Assembly: GCF_002192415.1 (NCBI RefSeq) | Contig: NZ_CP021780.1 | Location: 3,596,001-3,660,000, forward strand | DNA: 64,000 nucleotides | From: Paenibacillus donghaensis | GTDB taxonomy: Bacteria; Bacillota; Bacilli; Paenibacillales; Paenibacillaceae | Direction: 5' to 3' | Program-made: the position numbers and the translations under genes | The notes under the pieces: model-generated | What the model saw: the letters and a program-made list of their open reading frames with translations, nothing else | Databases searched by the model: none | What the model was told of the DNA's origin: nothing | In this document: piece by piece, positions 34,842-43,468 of the stretch | How positions within the stretch are numbered: position 1 is the first letter of the stretch | Layout of the letters: the number at the start of each line of letters is the position of its first letter

Positions 34842-35702
34842 TTACATACAGAAAATGTGCTCACCGATCGTCTTCACCTGCGGACGGCCCCAGATCCATT
34901 TCGAAGTGGCCGTTTTGGGATTGAAATAATAGAGGCAGCCCCCGGAAGGGTCCCAGCCGTTCAAGGCCTGCTGCACGGCCTTACGGGCCTGCTGATTCGG
35001 CTCCAGATAAATCTGCCCGTCAGCCACGGCAGTGAAAGCTCCGGGTTGGAAGATTACGCCGGATGGTGTGTTTGGGAAGCTTGGCGACTTCACACGGTTC
35101 AGAATAACGGCAGCTACAGCGACCTGCCCTTCAAACGGCTCGCCGCGTGATTCGCCATAGACCGCATTCGCCATAATCTTCAGATCATTCTCCGACAAGC
35201 CCATCGAATTGCCGGAGGACAGCTGGGCAGTATTGGATTTGGCGCCGGCTCCGGTGTTGCCTGATTTGGCGGCCGTTTTGTTGCCGGCTCCGGTGGCAGG
35301 TTCTGTAGGTTTCCAGGACTTGGATGCGTTGTACAGCTTCAGCTTGGTTTTGGCGCCGACGACTCCATCGGCCTTCATGCCAAATTTCCACTGAAACCAT
35401 TTCACGGAATTCAGCGTTTTGCTGCCAAACTGACTGTCTATAGCTCCGGAATAGAAGCCAAGAAATTTCAAACGGCCCTGTAGTTCATACACATCCTTGC
35501 CCGACGCTCCCAACTTAAACGTAGTTGTGCCAAAAACAGGCATCGCTTCCTCTTCGGCAAGATTATTCTCCGAAGTGTCAGGCACGGATAGACTTTGCTC
35601 CCGGCTTGCGGCATGGTTGTTCACAAGTAGTCTGCCTGAGAACGGCGCAGCCGCCAAGGCAAGGGTTAGTGCGGCAATAATCCACAGCTTTGTTTTTTTC
35701 AT
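34842..35702 (-). CDS. sleB: Spore cortex-lytic enzyme SleB-type cell wall hydrolase
   Basis: A 286-residue exported hydrolase. It has a signal peptide (KKTKLWIIAALTLALAAAP), a peptidoglycan-binding domain at about 75-135 (LGASGKDVYELQGRLKFLGFY...), a Thr/Ala/Gly-rich linker, and a Hydrolase_2 domain with catalytic Glu in AVYGESRGEPFEGQVAV. SleB breaks cortex peptidoglycan in germination. No ypeB follows, unlike the sleB-ypeB operon of B. subtilis, so a vegetative or SwlC-like role is possible. ATG at 35702 is chosen because it begins the signal peptide. Confidence 0.85.
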   Translation of the reverse strand: MKKTKLWIIAALTLALAAAPFSGRLLVNNHAASREQSLSVPDTSENNLAEEEAMPVFGTTTFKLGASGKDVYELQGRLKFLGFYSGAIDSQFGSKTLNSVKWFQWKFGMKADGVVGAKTKLKLYNASKSWKPTEPATGAGNKTAAKSGNTGAGAKSNTAQLSSGNSMGLSENDLKIMANAVYGESRGEPFEGQVAVAAVILNRVKSPSFPNTPSGVIFQPGAFTAVADGQIYLEPNQQARKAVQQALNGWDPSGGCLYYFNPKTATSKWIWGRPQVKTIGEHIFCM

Positions 35703-35809
35703 AAGATTCGCTCTACCTTTCTCTGGTAAGTTCAACATGGATGGCTAAAGTTATTATGACGACTGTCAGCTCTTCCTATGCATGGCAGTGCAGAGAGAAC
35801 GCTTATGGA

Positions 35810-35839
35810 TTGCCACTGAGAACGATTATCATCTATAAT
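35810..35839 (+). promoter_or_regulatory. Promoter with Fur box before the AraC/lipoprotein locus
   Basis: TTGCCA (35810-35815) and TATAAT (35834-35839) are 18 bases apart. Across the spacer, 35817-35831 matches the Fur consensus TGATAAT-N-ATTATCA with two mismatches. Iron-replete repression is expected. Confidence 0.75.
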
Positions 35840-35871
35840 GACAACAGAAAAGCGCAGGAGTTGATCTGGAT

Positions 35872-37839
35872 ATGGATATGAAAAAGCACATCTTGTTATG
35901 GAATCAGGCTTCCGTGGAAGTTATAGATATACGACTGATTACCTTGGTTCCGGGTGAACCTGCAGTTCCCTACCGTCTTCCGGCCAGCGCCTACCTGTAT
36001 GCCACACGGGGCCAAGCCAAGGTAATGCTGGATCATACCTTGCATGTCTTCAGCGCTTCCTGGATTATTCACGGGGGCAAGGGTGATGTACTGGAATTTA
36101 TGCCGGGGCAAGAAGTGCTGGAGTATTATTTAATTCTTTACAGAGCCAGACTCACCCTGTCTGCCCGCAAGGAGCTGCTGGCTGCGATGGAGCGGGACAA
36201 TCCGCTGCAAATGCCATACGGCTTCAGACCGGAGAATCCGGTCAGTCTGTATGTTCACGCCGAAGCTATGCTGAACAGTTGGCAGCTGCAGACACCGCTT
36301 CGGAGGCTGCAGGTTAAAGGTCTCTTCTACCAGTGGGGTTATGAGCTGCTACATCAGCTTCAGAAGCAGAGCACCACTCAGAAGGACCAACCGGATTTGC
36401 TGGAGCAAGCACTCACTTACATGCAGCAGCATTATCACCGCAATTTCACGCTGCAGCAGCTCGCGGATGCTGTCTCAAGCAGCCCCAGAACGTTGTCTAG
36501 ACTGTACAAATCCCGGCTGCAGACCAGCCCTGCCCAATATCTGATAAGAATCCGCATGGAGAAGGCGCATCAGTTGCTGCTGAACACCGATGCCGGACTG
36601 GAGGATATTGCCCAGAGATTAGGGTATCCGGATGCCTATTCCTTCGGGCGGACGTTTAAGAAATATTACGGACTGTCTCCGATTCGTTATAAGAAACAGC
36701 AGGCCCGCCACAGCCACTGGCCGGATATGCCATTTCCCGTGACCCAAAGTGACATTGTGGATCGTTCTCTTCTCCGTTATATTGACTATGATAATCATTA
36801 TCAATATAACCAAAAAGGAGAATTACCGATGTATAGAAACACTAAGCCGTCCTTGCTTCTGATCCTGATGCTCTGCTGCACCTTGCTATTGAGCGCCTGC
36901 GCTCCAGGGGCTGCCAATTCCGCTAATTCCACTCCAACGCCTGCAGCTGCAACGTCTCCGGCGCCCTCTGCTCCGGCCAACTCAGCTGATGTAGTTACGT
37001 CTGAAGCAGAGACACGCACAATTGCCACTGTTAAAGGAGACATTGTCGTGCCTGCACAGCCGCAGCGTGTAGTTGTACTCTATCTGCTCGGCGATGTGCT
37101 GGCGCTGGGCATTAAACCGATTGGTGTATCCGACGTATCCGAAGGTGCCGCCTTTGAGAATGAACTGAAGGATGTGCAGAAGCTTGGCAGCTGGTTTGAA
37201 GCCAGTCCGGAAGCCATACTCGCGCTGGACCCGGATCTGATCATCGTGCCTTCCGAAGAAACGTATGAAGCTCTGCATCTGATCGCCCCTACTGTACTTG
37301 TTCCTTATGAGAAAATGACAGCGGAAGAACGGGTATCCTTCATCGGCCAGGTTGTTGGTAAAGAGGATCAGGCACAGACCCTGTTTGACAACTTCAATAC
37401 AAAAGTGGAGGATGCCAAGCAGAAGCTCCAAGCCGCAGGCATTCTGGACAAAACCGTGTCGATCATGGAAGGCGGCAAAGACCGCAGTATGGCCGTGGTA
37501 TCCAGCAAGCAGTTCGGACGCGGCTCACAGGTCATTTATGAATATCTGGGGATGAAGGCACCGAAGATTGTCCAGGACAAGATTGACATCTCGACCGGAG
37601 CGGATGGTGAGTCGGTTTCATTCGAAGTGCTGGCCGATTACAGCGGCGACTATATCTTCCGCTCCTCCTATGATGGCATGGCTGATCTAACGAGTGATCC
37701 GTTATGGAACAGCCTGCCAGCAGTCCAACAAGGACATCTGATTGAGATTGACTTCGGACTGGCATACTACAGTGATATCTTCTCAATGGATGCGCAGCTG
37801 GACTATATCGTGAAGGAGCTGCTGGCTACAGTGGAGTAA
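35872..37839 (+). CDS. AraC-family regulator reading in frame into a siderophore-binding lipoprotein
   Basis: The open frame runs 655 codons without a stop. Residues 1-170 are a cupin-like sensor. Residues 195-295 are an AraC DNA-binding domain (LQQLADAVSSSPRTLSRLYK; LEDIAQRLGYPDAYSFGRTF; YYGLSPIRYKK). Residues 296-319 are an unconserved bridge, and 320-655 is a complete lipoprotein with its own signal peptide. AraC-plus-binding-protein fusions exist (B. subtilis Btr, the bacillibactin sensor). Here the internal lipobox, ribosome-binding site and Fur promoter point to separate expression of the second part. In the shifted frame the bridge holds TGA TAA within the Fur box. Either the AraC stop was lost, or a membrane-anchored fusion with cytoplasmic AraC and outside binding domain is made. 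Confidence 0.8.
   Translation: MDMKKHILLWNQASVEVIDIRLITLVPGEPAVPYRLPASAYLYATRGQAKVMLDHTLHVFSASWIIHGGKGDVLEFMPGQEVLEYYLILYRARLTLSARKELLAAMERDNPLQMPYGFRPENPVSLYVHAEAMLNSWQLQTPLRRLQVKGLFYQWGYELLHQLQKQSTTQKDQPDLLEQALTYMQQHYHRNFTLQQLADAVSSSPRTLSRLYKSRLQTSPAQYLIRIRMEKAHQLLLNTDAGLEDIAQRLGYPDAYSFGRTFKKYYGLSPIRYKKQQARHSHWPDMPFPVTQSDIVDRSLLRYIDYDNHYQYNQKGELPMYRNTKPSLLLILMLCCTLLLSACAPGAANSANSTPTPAAATSPAPSAPANSADVVTSEAETRTIATVKGDIVVPAQPQRVVVLYLLGDVLALGIKPIGVSDVSEGAAFENELKDVQKLGSWFEASPEAILALDPDLIIVPSEETYEALHLIAPTVLVPYEKMTAEERVSFIGQVVGKEDQAQTLFDNFNTKVEDAKQKLQAAGILDKTVSIMEGGKDRSMAVVSSKQFGRGSQVIYEYLGMKAPKIVQDKIDISTGADGESVSFEVLADYSGDYIFRSSYDGMADLTSDPLWNSLPAVQQGHLIEIDFGLAYYSDIFSMDAQLDYIVKELLATVE
36782..36810 (+). 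promoter_or_regulatory. Perfect Fur-box promoter inside the AraC reading frame
   Basis: TTGACT (36782-36787), 17 bases, TATAAC (36805-36810). The spacer is a mismatch-free Fur box TGATAATCATTATCA at 36789-36803. It drives the lipoprotein start at 36829. Confidence 0.92.
36829..37839 (+). CDS. Iron-siderophore ABC transporter substrate-binding lipoprotein
   Basis: Read from the internal ATG at 36829, this is a 336-residue FhuD/FeuA-type binding protein. AAGGAG lies eight bases upstream. The signal peptide ends in lipobox LLSAC with Cys24 as lipidation site. A Pro/Ala/Ser linker leads to the binding domain (PQRVVVLYLLGDVLALGIKPIGVSD; EAILALDPDLIIVPS; the family pattern NPEAILALxPDLII). It should hand ferric siderophore to a permease, which is not in the window. 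Fur control at 36782-36810 supports an iron role. Confidence 0.9.
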   Translation: MYRNTKPSLLLILMLCCTLLLSACAPGAANSANSTPTPAAATSPAPSAPANSADVVTSEAETRTIATVKGDIVVPAQPQRVVVLYLLGDVLALGIKPIGVSDVSEGAAFENELKDVQKLGSWFEASPEAILALDPDLIIVPSEETYEALHLIAPTVLVPYEKMTAEERVSFIGQVVGKEDQAQTLFDNFNTKVEDAKQKLQAAGILDKTVSIMEGGKDRSMAVVSSKQFGRGSQVIYEYLGMKAPKIVQDKIDISTGADGESVSFEVLADYSGDYIFRSSYDGMADLTSDPLWNSLPAVQQGHLIEIDFGLAYYSDIFSMDAQLDYIVKELLATVE

Positions 37840-37855
37840 TTCCAAGCATATATTT

Positions 37856-37905
37856 AAAAAAGGTCGCAGAATGAGGGGATAACCCGTCATTACTGCGACC
37901 TTTTT
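37856..37905. terminator. Bidirectional terminator between the lipoprotein and ftsK
   Basis: AAAAAGGTCGCAG ... CTGCGACCTTTTT, a hairpin with A and T runs on both sides, lies between convergent genes. Confidence 0.92.
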
Positions 37906-37940
37906 GTTTGTTGTTATCCATAATATTCCAGCTCGTATAT

Positions 37941-40583
37941 TTAAGAACTGATCCGGCCAATCTGGTACTGCTCCAGCGAGACCAGCACTTCACGGGGCTT
38001 GCTGCCCTCGTAAGGCCCGATAACCCCCCGGGCTTCCATAGAGTCGATTAAGCGTGCCGCACGTGTGTAGCCCACTCTCATGCGCCGCTGAAGCAAGGAT
38101 ACGGAGGCCTGCTTCGCTTCCAGGATGATCTGCACCGCTTGCTCATACAATGCATCCTGGGGCTCCTGGTCTTCCTCTACGGTATCGTCTACTTCAGGAA
38201 CAATGGACTCATCATAAGTGGCCTCGCCCTGGCTGCTGACATATTGTACAATGGTCTCCACTTCCTGATCACTCATGAAAGCGCCCTGTACACGTACTGG
38301 CTTGGAAGCTCCCATGGGCAGGAAGAGCATATCTCCGCGACCCAGCAGCTTCTCCGCACCCGGCATATCCAGAATGGTGCGGGAATCCACATTGGAGGAT
38401 ACCCCAAAGGCAATCCGCGAAGGGATATTCGCTTTGATCAGTCCTGTGATAACGTCGACGGATGGACGCTGTGTTGCAATAATCAGATGGATGCCTGCAG
38501 CACGGGCCATCTGGGCCAGCCGGCAGATTGCATCCTCCACATCGCTCGCAGCAACCATCATCAGATCGGCAAGCTCGTCCACCACTACAACGATGTAAGG
38601 CAGCACTGCAGCCGGATTATCCTTCATCAGGTTGTTGTAGCCTTCAAGATTGCGCGTTCCCGATTTGGAGAACAGGTCATATCTCTTCTCCATCTCTACA
38701 ACAATCTTCTTGAGCGCCAGACTGGCCCGCTTCGGATCGGTAACCACCGGTGCCAGCAGATGCGGAATTCCGTTATAGATGTTCAGCTCGACCATCTTGG
38801 GGTCGACCATCAGAAACTTGACTTCGTTCGGTTTCGCTTTATAGAGAATACTGGTGATGATACCGTTGATACATACAGACTTGCCTGAACCTGTGGCACC
38901 TGCCACCAATAGATGGGGCATCTTGGCCAGGTTGCCGATAATCGTCTGGCCCGAAATATCGCGTCCAAAGGCGATGGTCAGTTTGGATTCGGCCTCCTGG
39001 AAAATCTGGGTCTCCATCACCTCACGCATGGTCACCACCGAGACCTCGGAGTTCGGCACCTCGATACCGATTGCCGATTTGCCGGGAATCGGCGCCTCCA
39101 TACGGATATCCTTGGCTGCCAGCGCCAGCGCGATGTCATCCGTAAGGTTGACAATCCGGCTGACCTTAACGCCGATATCCGGCTGAATCTCATATCTTGT
39201 CACTGCCGGACCGCGGACTACCTCCAGCACCTTGGCCCGGACACCGAAGCTCTCCAGTGTGGCTTCAAGCTTGCGGGCCGTCTGCATATAATCATTCTGG
39301 TCCCCCGCCTTAGAGCCGTTATTGGGCTTGGCCAGCAGCCGGAATGACGGCAGCTTATAGGGCTTCGGAGGCGGTGGCGGCGGCACGACTACCTGGCCTT
39401 CGCCCAGCTCATCAAGCAGCCCGGCCAGCTCAAGCGGAGCCACCCCCTCTTCCCCGTCAGCTGCAGGAGCCTGATTAGGATCAGCTTGAACCTGACCCGC
39501 TGATGGCTGGGCAGCAGGCATGCTGCCGCTGCGCGCCGCCGGTGAGAATTCACTCCACTCCTCGCGGTCCTCTTCGTTCAGGCCTTCTGAGCGGATATGC
39601 TCAAAGAAATCGCGGATAATCGGTGTCACCGGCTCAAGCTCAGCTTCATCAGCCTCCTCCATTCCGGCGTAGGGCGCTGAAGAAGTTGGAATGGAGGAGA
39701 GGCCAGAAATCAGCGGACCGTCGGCCAGTCCGAAATCGTCATCCTCGTCCATGTCTTCCGCTGCACCTGCCCGTTCCGGTGTTGAGCCTTTGAACCAGCC
39801 GGTGAGCCGCTGAATAATAGTCGGCTGGCTGCGATCAGGAAGCAACGGGTCTTCCTCCACATAGTCCTCGTCATCATCGGGCAGCACCGGAGGCGCCGCA
39901 GCACGGCTTCTGGATGGCTTGGCTGCAACCGGAACGGCCTTCGGCCGGTTAGCCGCTTTCTTGCGGATTCCCTCCACAAGCTTGACGCCACGGACCCGCA
40001 GCAGGGTGAACAGCTCCACGTAGGAGAGGTTCGTTACCAGCATGAAGCTGATCGCCAGCATGACAATCATCAGCAGCTTGGCTCCAAGACTGCCGAAGAG
40101 AAACAGCAGAGCTGAATATTCCAGTGCTCCGATATACCCGCCGCTGATGTCCTTGCCCAGCATATACACCGTGCTGCCGTCGGCACCCGGCTTCAGCGCA
40201 CCGGATAAATCATTATGTATTTGAGCCATTACATTGCTCGGATGCAGCAGGGACAGCGGTCCCAGCTTCTGCTCCATGGCAGAGATCGTGCTCATCAGAC
40301 AGAGTGAGCATACCAGCAACAGTCCGCCTGTATGACGGCTGGTCCATGCTGAAGGCCATTTGCGGTGAATCATCACCATCAAACCGTAGATAATACCGGC
40401 CAGCGGCAGCACAAAATAGAATCTCCCCAATAAATAACCTGCCATGCTGGAGAGAGAACGTCCAACTGCCGCTTCGCCGGATAAGGCAATAACTGAAATT
40501 GTAATCAGCATAATGCCGTAGATTTCATATTTTAAAACGCTGCCTAGCAGCGCTTTTTTCTTCTTTTTTCTTCGTTTAGCCAC
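37941..40583 (-). CDS. ftsK: DNA translocase FtsK/SpoIIIE
   Basis: An 880-residue septal DNA pump. Four N-terminal membrane helices (about 20-190) are followed by an acidic, Pro-rich linker (about 215-420, with PPPPPPKP) and the RecA-like motor with Walker [11 protein letters not shown] and Walker [17 protein letters not shown]-terminal gamma winged helix (about 815-880, [20 protein letters not shown]) reads KOPS/SRS sites. It is in the spoIIIE position (between tepA/ylzJ and ymfF in B. subtilis), so it probably moves the forespore chromosome. The start is GTG with GGGGGTGG upstream. Confidence 0.95.
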   Translation of the reverse strand: MAKRRKKKKKALLGSVLKYEIYGIMLITISVIALSGEAAVGRSLSSMAGYLLGRFYFVLPLAGIIYGLMVMIHRKWPSAWTSRHTGGLLLVCSLCLMSTISAMEQKLGPLSLLHPSNVMAQIHNDLSGALKPGADGSTVYMLGKDISGGYIGALEYSALLFLFGSLGAKLLMIVMLAISFMLVTNLSYVELFTLLRVRGVKLVEGIRKKAANRPKAVPVAAKPSRSRAAAPPVLPDDDEDYVEEDPLLPDRSQPTIIQRLTGWFKGSTPERAGAAEDMDEDDDFGLADGPLISGLSSIPTSSAPYAGMEEADEAELEPVTPIIRDFFEHIRSEGLNEEDREEWSEFSPAARSGSMPAAQPSAGQVQADPNQAPAADGEEGVAPLELAGLLDELGEGQVVVPPPPPPKPYKLPSFRLLAKPNNGSKAGDQNDYMQTARKLEATLESFGVRAKVLEVVRGPAVTRYEIQPDIGVKVSRIVNLTDDIALALAAKDIRMEAPIPGKSAIGIEVPNSEVSVVTMREVMETQIFQEAESKLTIAFGRDISGQTIIGNLAKMPHLLVAGATGSGKSVCINGIITSILYKAKPNEVKFLMVDPKMVELNIYNGIPHLLAPVVTDPKRASLALKKIVVEMEKRYDLFSKSGTRNLEGYNNLMKDNPAAVLPYIVVVVDELADLMMVAASDVEDAICRLAQMARAAGIHLIIATQRPSVDVITGLIKANIPSRIAFGVSSNVDSRTILDMPGAEKLLGRGDMLFLPMGASKPVRVQGAFMSDQEVETIVQYVSSQGEATYDESIVPEVDDTVEEDQEPQDALYEQAVQIILEAKQASVSLLQRRMRVGYTRAARLIDSMEARGVIGPYEGSKPREVLVSLEQYQIGRISS

Positions 40584-40660
40584 AGTAGAGCCACCCCCGG
40601 AACAACATTATACCATATAATGGCGTGGCGTACCTATGTTCTGTTTTGTAAAAAGATGTA

Positions 40661-40876
40661 TCATTTCAGCAAAGAGACCACCGCCCCCGGAGAGAGGGCA
40701 GGATTGAGGTAGCTGTCCAGCGGACACTGCAGCAGCCGCACGATCCGGCCCCTGCCCTGCTCCAGCGGCTCTACCTCCATCACCACCCCTGCTACGCTGA
40801 CCTCCATAGTCGGAGCACTGGTATGAATAGCCCCTTCCCAAATTTCTTCCATCGGCATTACTGTATAAAAGATCAT
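40661..40876 (-). CDS. ylzJ: YlzJ-like protein
   Basis: A 71-residue protein ([15 protein letters not shown] ... [21 protein letters not shown]) of the YlzJ family, function unknown. Its ATG overlaps the tepA TGA by four bases (ATGA), so translation is coupled. ylzJ accompanies tepA next to spoIIIE in bacilli. Confidence 0.88.
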   Translation of the reverse strand: MIFYTVMPMEEIWEGAIHTSAPTMEVSVAGVVMEVEPLEQGRGRIVRLLQCPLDSYLNPALSPGAVVSLLK

Positions 40877-41649
40877 TGTGTCAGCCCTCCTGCCACGCCC
40901 ACTACAGGCATCATTACATCCTGACCGGCGATCATGTCGTTCAGCCGCTTAAGCGCGGCGCCAATTCCGCCCACCTCATCCATCAGCCCGTATTTGACCG
41001 CATCCAGCCCGCCGACCGCAGTGCCGATGTCACGGTTCAGCTCGCCGGTCTGGAACATCAGGCTCTTGAATTGCCCCTCGGTAATCCGTGAGTGGGAGGT
41101 GACAAATTTGACGACACGCTCCTGCATTTTCTCCATATACTCAAACGTCTGGGGCACCCCGATAATAAGTCCGTTCATGCGGATGGGATGAATCGTCATT
41201 GTGGCGCTTTCGGCAATGATGGAGTAGCTGGAAGCTACGGCAATCGGCACCCCGATGCTGTGTCCGCCTCCAATGACCACCGTCACGGTTGGTTTGGATA
41301 AGGAAGCGATCATTTCGGCAATCGCCAGCCCTGCCTCCACATCGCCTCCAACCGTATTCAGGATGATCAGCAGCCCTTTGATGCCTTTATTCTGCTCTGC
41401 AGCCACCAGCTGCGGAATAATATGCTCATATTTTGTTGTTTTGTTATGGGGCGGCATCACAATATGCCCTTCAATCTGGCCGATAATCGTCAGACAGAAA
41501 ATATCCGGCTCCCCGCTTGGAACCACCGTCTGTCCCAGTTCCTTCAGTGCGTTGATCGCAGTTGGGGCCATCATTTCATTGACACCCGGCTTCTCGGCGG
41601 GATTCAGCTCCTCATTGGCACTCTCACTATTGCTTCTGTTGTACTCCAT
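40873..41649 (-). CDS. tepA: ClpP-class protease TepA
   Basis: A 258-residue ClpP-like serine protease (YmfB/TepA) thought to act on signal peptides or in export during spore development. The catalytic Ser lies in [14 protein letters not shown] (near 130) and the His in MTIHPIRM (near 155). There is no N-terminal membrane helix; the first 35 residues are polar. ATG at 41649 is preferred because GGGGGAG lies eight bases upstream; GTG at 41655 is too near. Confidence 0.9.
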   Translation of the reverse strand: MEYNRSNSESANEELNPAEKPGVNEMMAPTAINALKELGQTVVPSGEPDIFCLTIIGQIEGHIVMPPHNKTTKYEHIIPQLVAAEQNKGIKGLLIILNTVGGDVEAGLAIAEMIASLSKPTVTVVIGGGHSIGVPIAVASSYSIIAESATMTIHPIRMNGLIIGVPQTFEYMEKMQERVVKFVTSHSRITEGQFKSLMFQTGELNRDIGTAVGGLDAVKYGLMDEVGGIGAALKRLNDMIAGQDVMMPVVGVAGGLTQ

Positions 41650-41772
41650 ATTCACGACTCCCCCTTTTTGCTTGCAGCCTGATACCTGTGCTGCCGCTTA
41701 ACTTGGCTTTTCGTTAGTATGACAATCAGGGGGAGTCTCTTATACAGTTATTTGCTATTCCTTAACATTTGC

Positions 41773-42789
41773 TTAATATTTGTCTACGACAGCACCCAGG
41801 GCTGCTCCCCGAATATAGGTTTGCCCATTCAGACTGCTCAGCGAAGCAGGTGTTCCCGTGACAACGACACCCAAGATCCGTATGTTTTCAGCCTTCGGTT
41901 CGGAGTTATCTGGACTGAGGTATTTTGATATCCTTTTATATTCACTGTAATAATTGTCTTTCCGTTCGAGTCCATACTGAATAGCACCGATAAAATCTTT
42001 CGGTTCCACCTGATCCGTATCCGGTCGGATTCTAAAACCGTAAACGCCAAAGGAAGAGGACAGGGGTCGTGGATAAATCAGTTTGCCAACGCCATCCTTG
42101 TGAGGCTCAGAATCAAATCCCTTCGGGTCATCATACGTATCGACCCAATACCATACCGGCTTAATGCCTGCAGGGAGCATGTTCTTCACCTCGTCGAAGG
42201 AATAGTCCTTGTTGAACGACAAAGCCAGCTCTGCCAATTTTTCGTTACCCATCTGTGTGATTGCAGGCAGATCGTTGAGGATTTTGCCATTGTAATCGAC
42301 ATCCGGGACGTAATAAGCCATCTCCTTCTGGCCGTTATAGGGGTTATACTGGCGGTGATATTCAAGCTCTTCGTTTTCTTGATAACCCGATCCCTTAACC
42401 GTCAAGTTGCTTATTCCACCATAGGCGCCTGTAGCGAAGGGAAACCACCATTCATTGTAATTAAACCATTTCTCCTGCCAGGGAATGGGTACGTTCTCGA
42501 TTATCTTATAGGTATTGATCTCCAACACGCCCGACAGAAATCCACGGTTATCCTTGAAGCCAGATTCATACTCATTGGGACTGCTGATTGACATATACAG
42601 CTGTTCACTGAAATGAGCCTCCCTTGATTGCCGTTCAACAAGCTGTGCAGCGCCGAAAAAAACAACGATTAGTGTAACAATACTTACGATAAATGAAATG
42701 CTGATACTACGGAACATGCTTCTCCGTTTAGCCTTTTTTAAGGTCTGTGCCAGTTGCTGATCTTCTTTCTCTTCCCATGGAGCGGTCAT
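41773..42789 (-). CDS. Sigma-factor regulator (anti-sigma) membrane protein
   Basis: A 338-residue protein with the layout of Sigma_reg_N/Sigma_reg_C anti-sigma proteins. A short cytoplasmic part (WEEKEDQQLAQTLKKAKRR) leads to one membrane helix (about 27-50, SISISFIVSIVTLIVVFFGAA) and then an outside domain (60-338) with VWYWVDTYDDP and YGFRIRP motifs. It overlaps the ECF sigma gene by four bases. It interrupts the tepA-rnj order found in B. subtilis, so the pair looks inserted. Confidence 0.82.
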   Translation of the reverse strand: MTAPWEEKEDQQLAQTLKKAKRRSMFRSISISFIVSIVTLIVVFFGAAQLVERQSREAHFSEQLYMSISSPNEYESGFKDNRGFLSGVLEINTYKIIENVPIPWQEKWFNYNEWWFPFATGAYGGISNLTVKGSGYQENEELEYHRQYNPYNGQKEMAYYVPDVDYNGKILNDLPAITQMGNEKLAELALSFNKDYSFDEVKNMLPAGIKPVWYWVDTYDDPKGFDSEPHKDGVGKLIYPRPLSSSFGVYGFRIRPDTDQVEPKDFIGAIQYGLERKDNYYSEYKRISKYLSPDNSEPKAENIRILGVVVTGTPASLSSLNGQTYIRGAALGAVVDKY

Positions 42790-43283
42790 TGCTCCTCACC
42801 TCCGTAGATTTGTTGAAATTGCTGTCTGGCACGATATAACGATGCTTTTACCGTTCCTTCACTGATGCCCAACAGTGACGAAATTTCCTTATAGGACAGC
42901 TCCATCTCATATTTGAGCAGGATCAGCTGCCTGCTCGCCGGCTTCAGCTTGCCGAGAACTCGCTCAATCAATTCTTTCTGTTCCTGCCGAAGCAGCAGTG
43001 AATCCGGCTGCTCAGACTCCGAAGCAGCTTGTTCAGCCGCTTCATCCATATACTGAAACCGTTTATGCTTGCGACACATATCATAGTAAGCATTAATCGC
43101 CACCTTATAGAGCCATGCGCTAAACTTGCGTTCATCGATTCCCTCAAGGTATAACAACGCCTTGTACAATGTGTCCTGCACGATATCCTCCGCATCAGCG
43201 GTGCCAGCGCCTAAACGGATTAAGTATCGCCGAATCTCTGCCATTTTGGATTGAAGCTGCTGCTCCTTGTTGAATGGCCTCAT
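42786..43283 (-). CDS. ECF-type RNA polymerase sigma factor
   Basis: A 165-residue ECF sigma factor. Region 2 has AEDIVQDTLYKALLYLEGIDERKFSAWLYKVAINAYYD; region 4 has LKPASRQLILLKYEMELSYKEISSLLGISEGTVKASLYRARQQF. AGGAGGTGG precedes ATG. The downstream membrane protein overlaps it and probably restrains it. A palindrome-bearing ECF-like promoter lies 20 bases upstream, which suggests autoregulation. Confidence 0.92.
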   Translation of the reverse strand: MRPFNKEQQLQSKMAEIRRYLIRLGAGTADAEDIVQDTLYKALLYLEGIDERKFSAWLYKVAINAYYDMCRKHKRFQYMDEAAEQAASESEQPDSLLLRQEQKELIERVLGKLKPASRQLILLKYEMELSYKEISSLLGISEGTVKASLYRARQQFQQIYGGEEQ

Positions 43284-43305
43284 GCTCCACCTCCTTGGCT
43301 ATATA

Positions 43306-43320
43306 ACGATTGGATCGTTT
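43306..43320 (-). promoter_or_regulatory. Possible autoregulatory ECF promoter/operator
   Basis: AACGAT-CCA-ATCGTT is a perfect dyad. It is embedded in a minus-strand GACAAC-N16-CGTTAT arrangement (the AAC ... CGT pattern of ECF promoters) just upstream of the sigma gene. Confidence 0.5.
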
Positions 43321-43382
43321 AAATGTTGTCCCCGCTTCCGCAAATATTTCTGTGCATTCTATTCAACGCAAGAAAACGCAAA

Positions 43383-43431
43383 AACCCCTTCTCCCGTGGA
43401 AACCGTCCAATATTTCCGGGGAAAAGGGGTT
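43383..43431 (-). terminator. Terminator after the RNase J gene
   Basis: AACCCCTTTTCCCC ... GGGAGAAGGGGTTTTTG forms a long hairpin with a T run on the minus strand. Confidence 0.88.
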
Positions 43432-43468
43432 ATGCTTATTAAGCTTATAGTGAAGTAGACGGGTCTAC

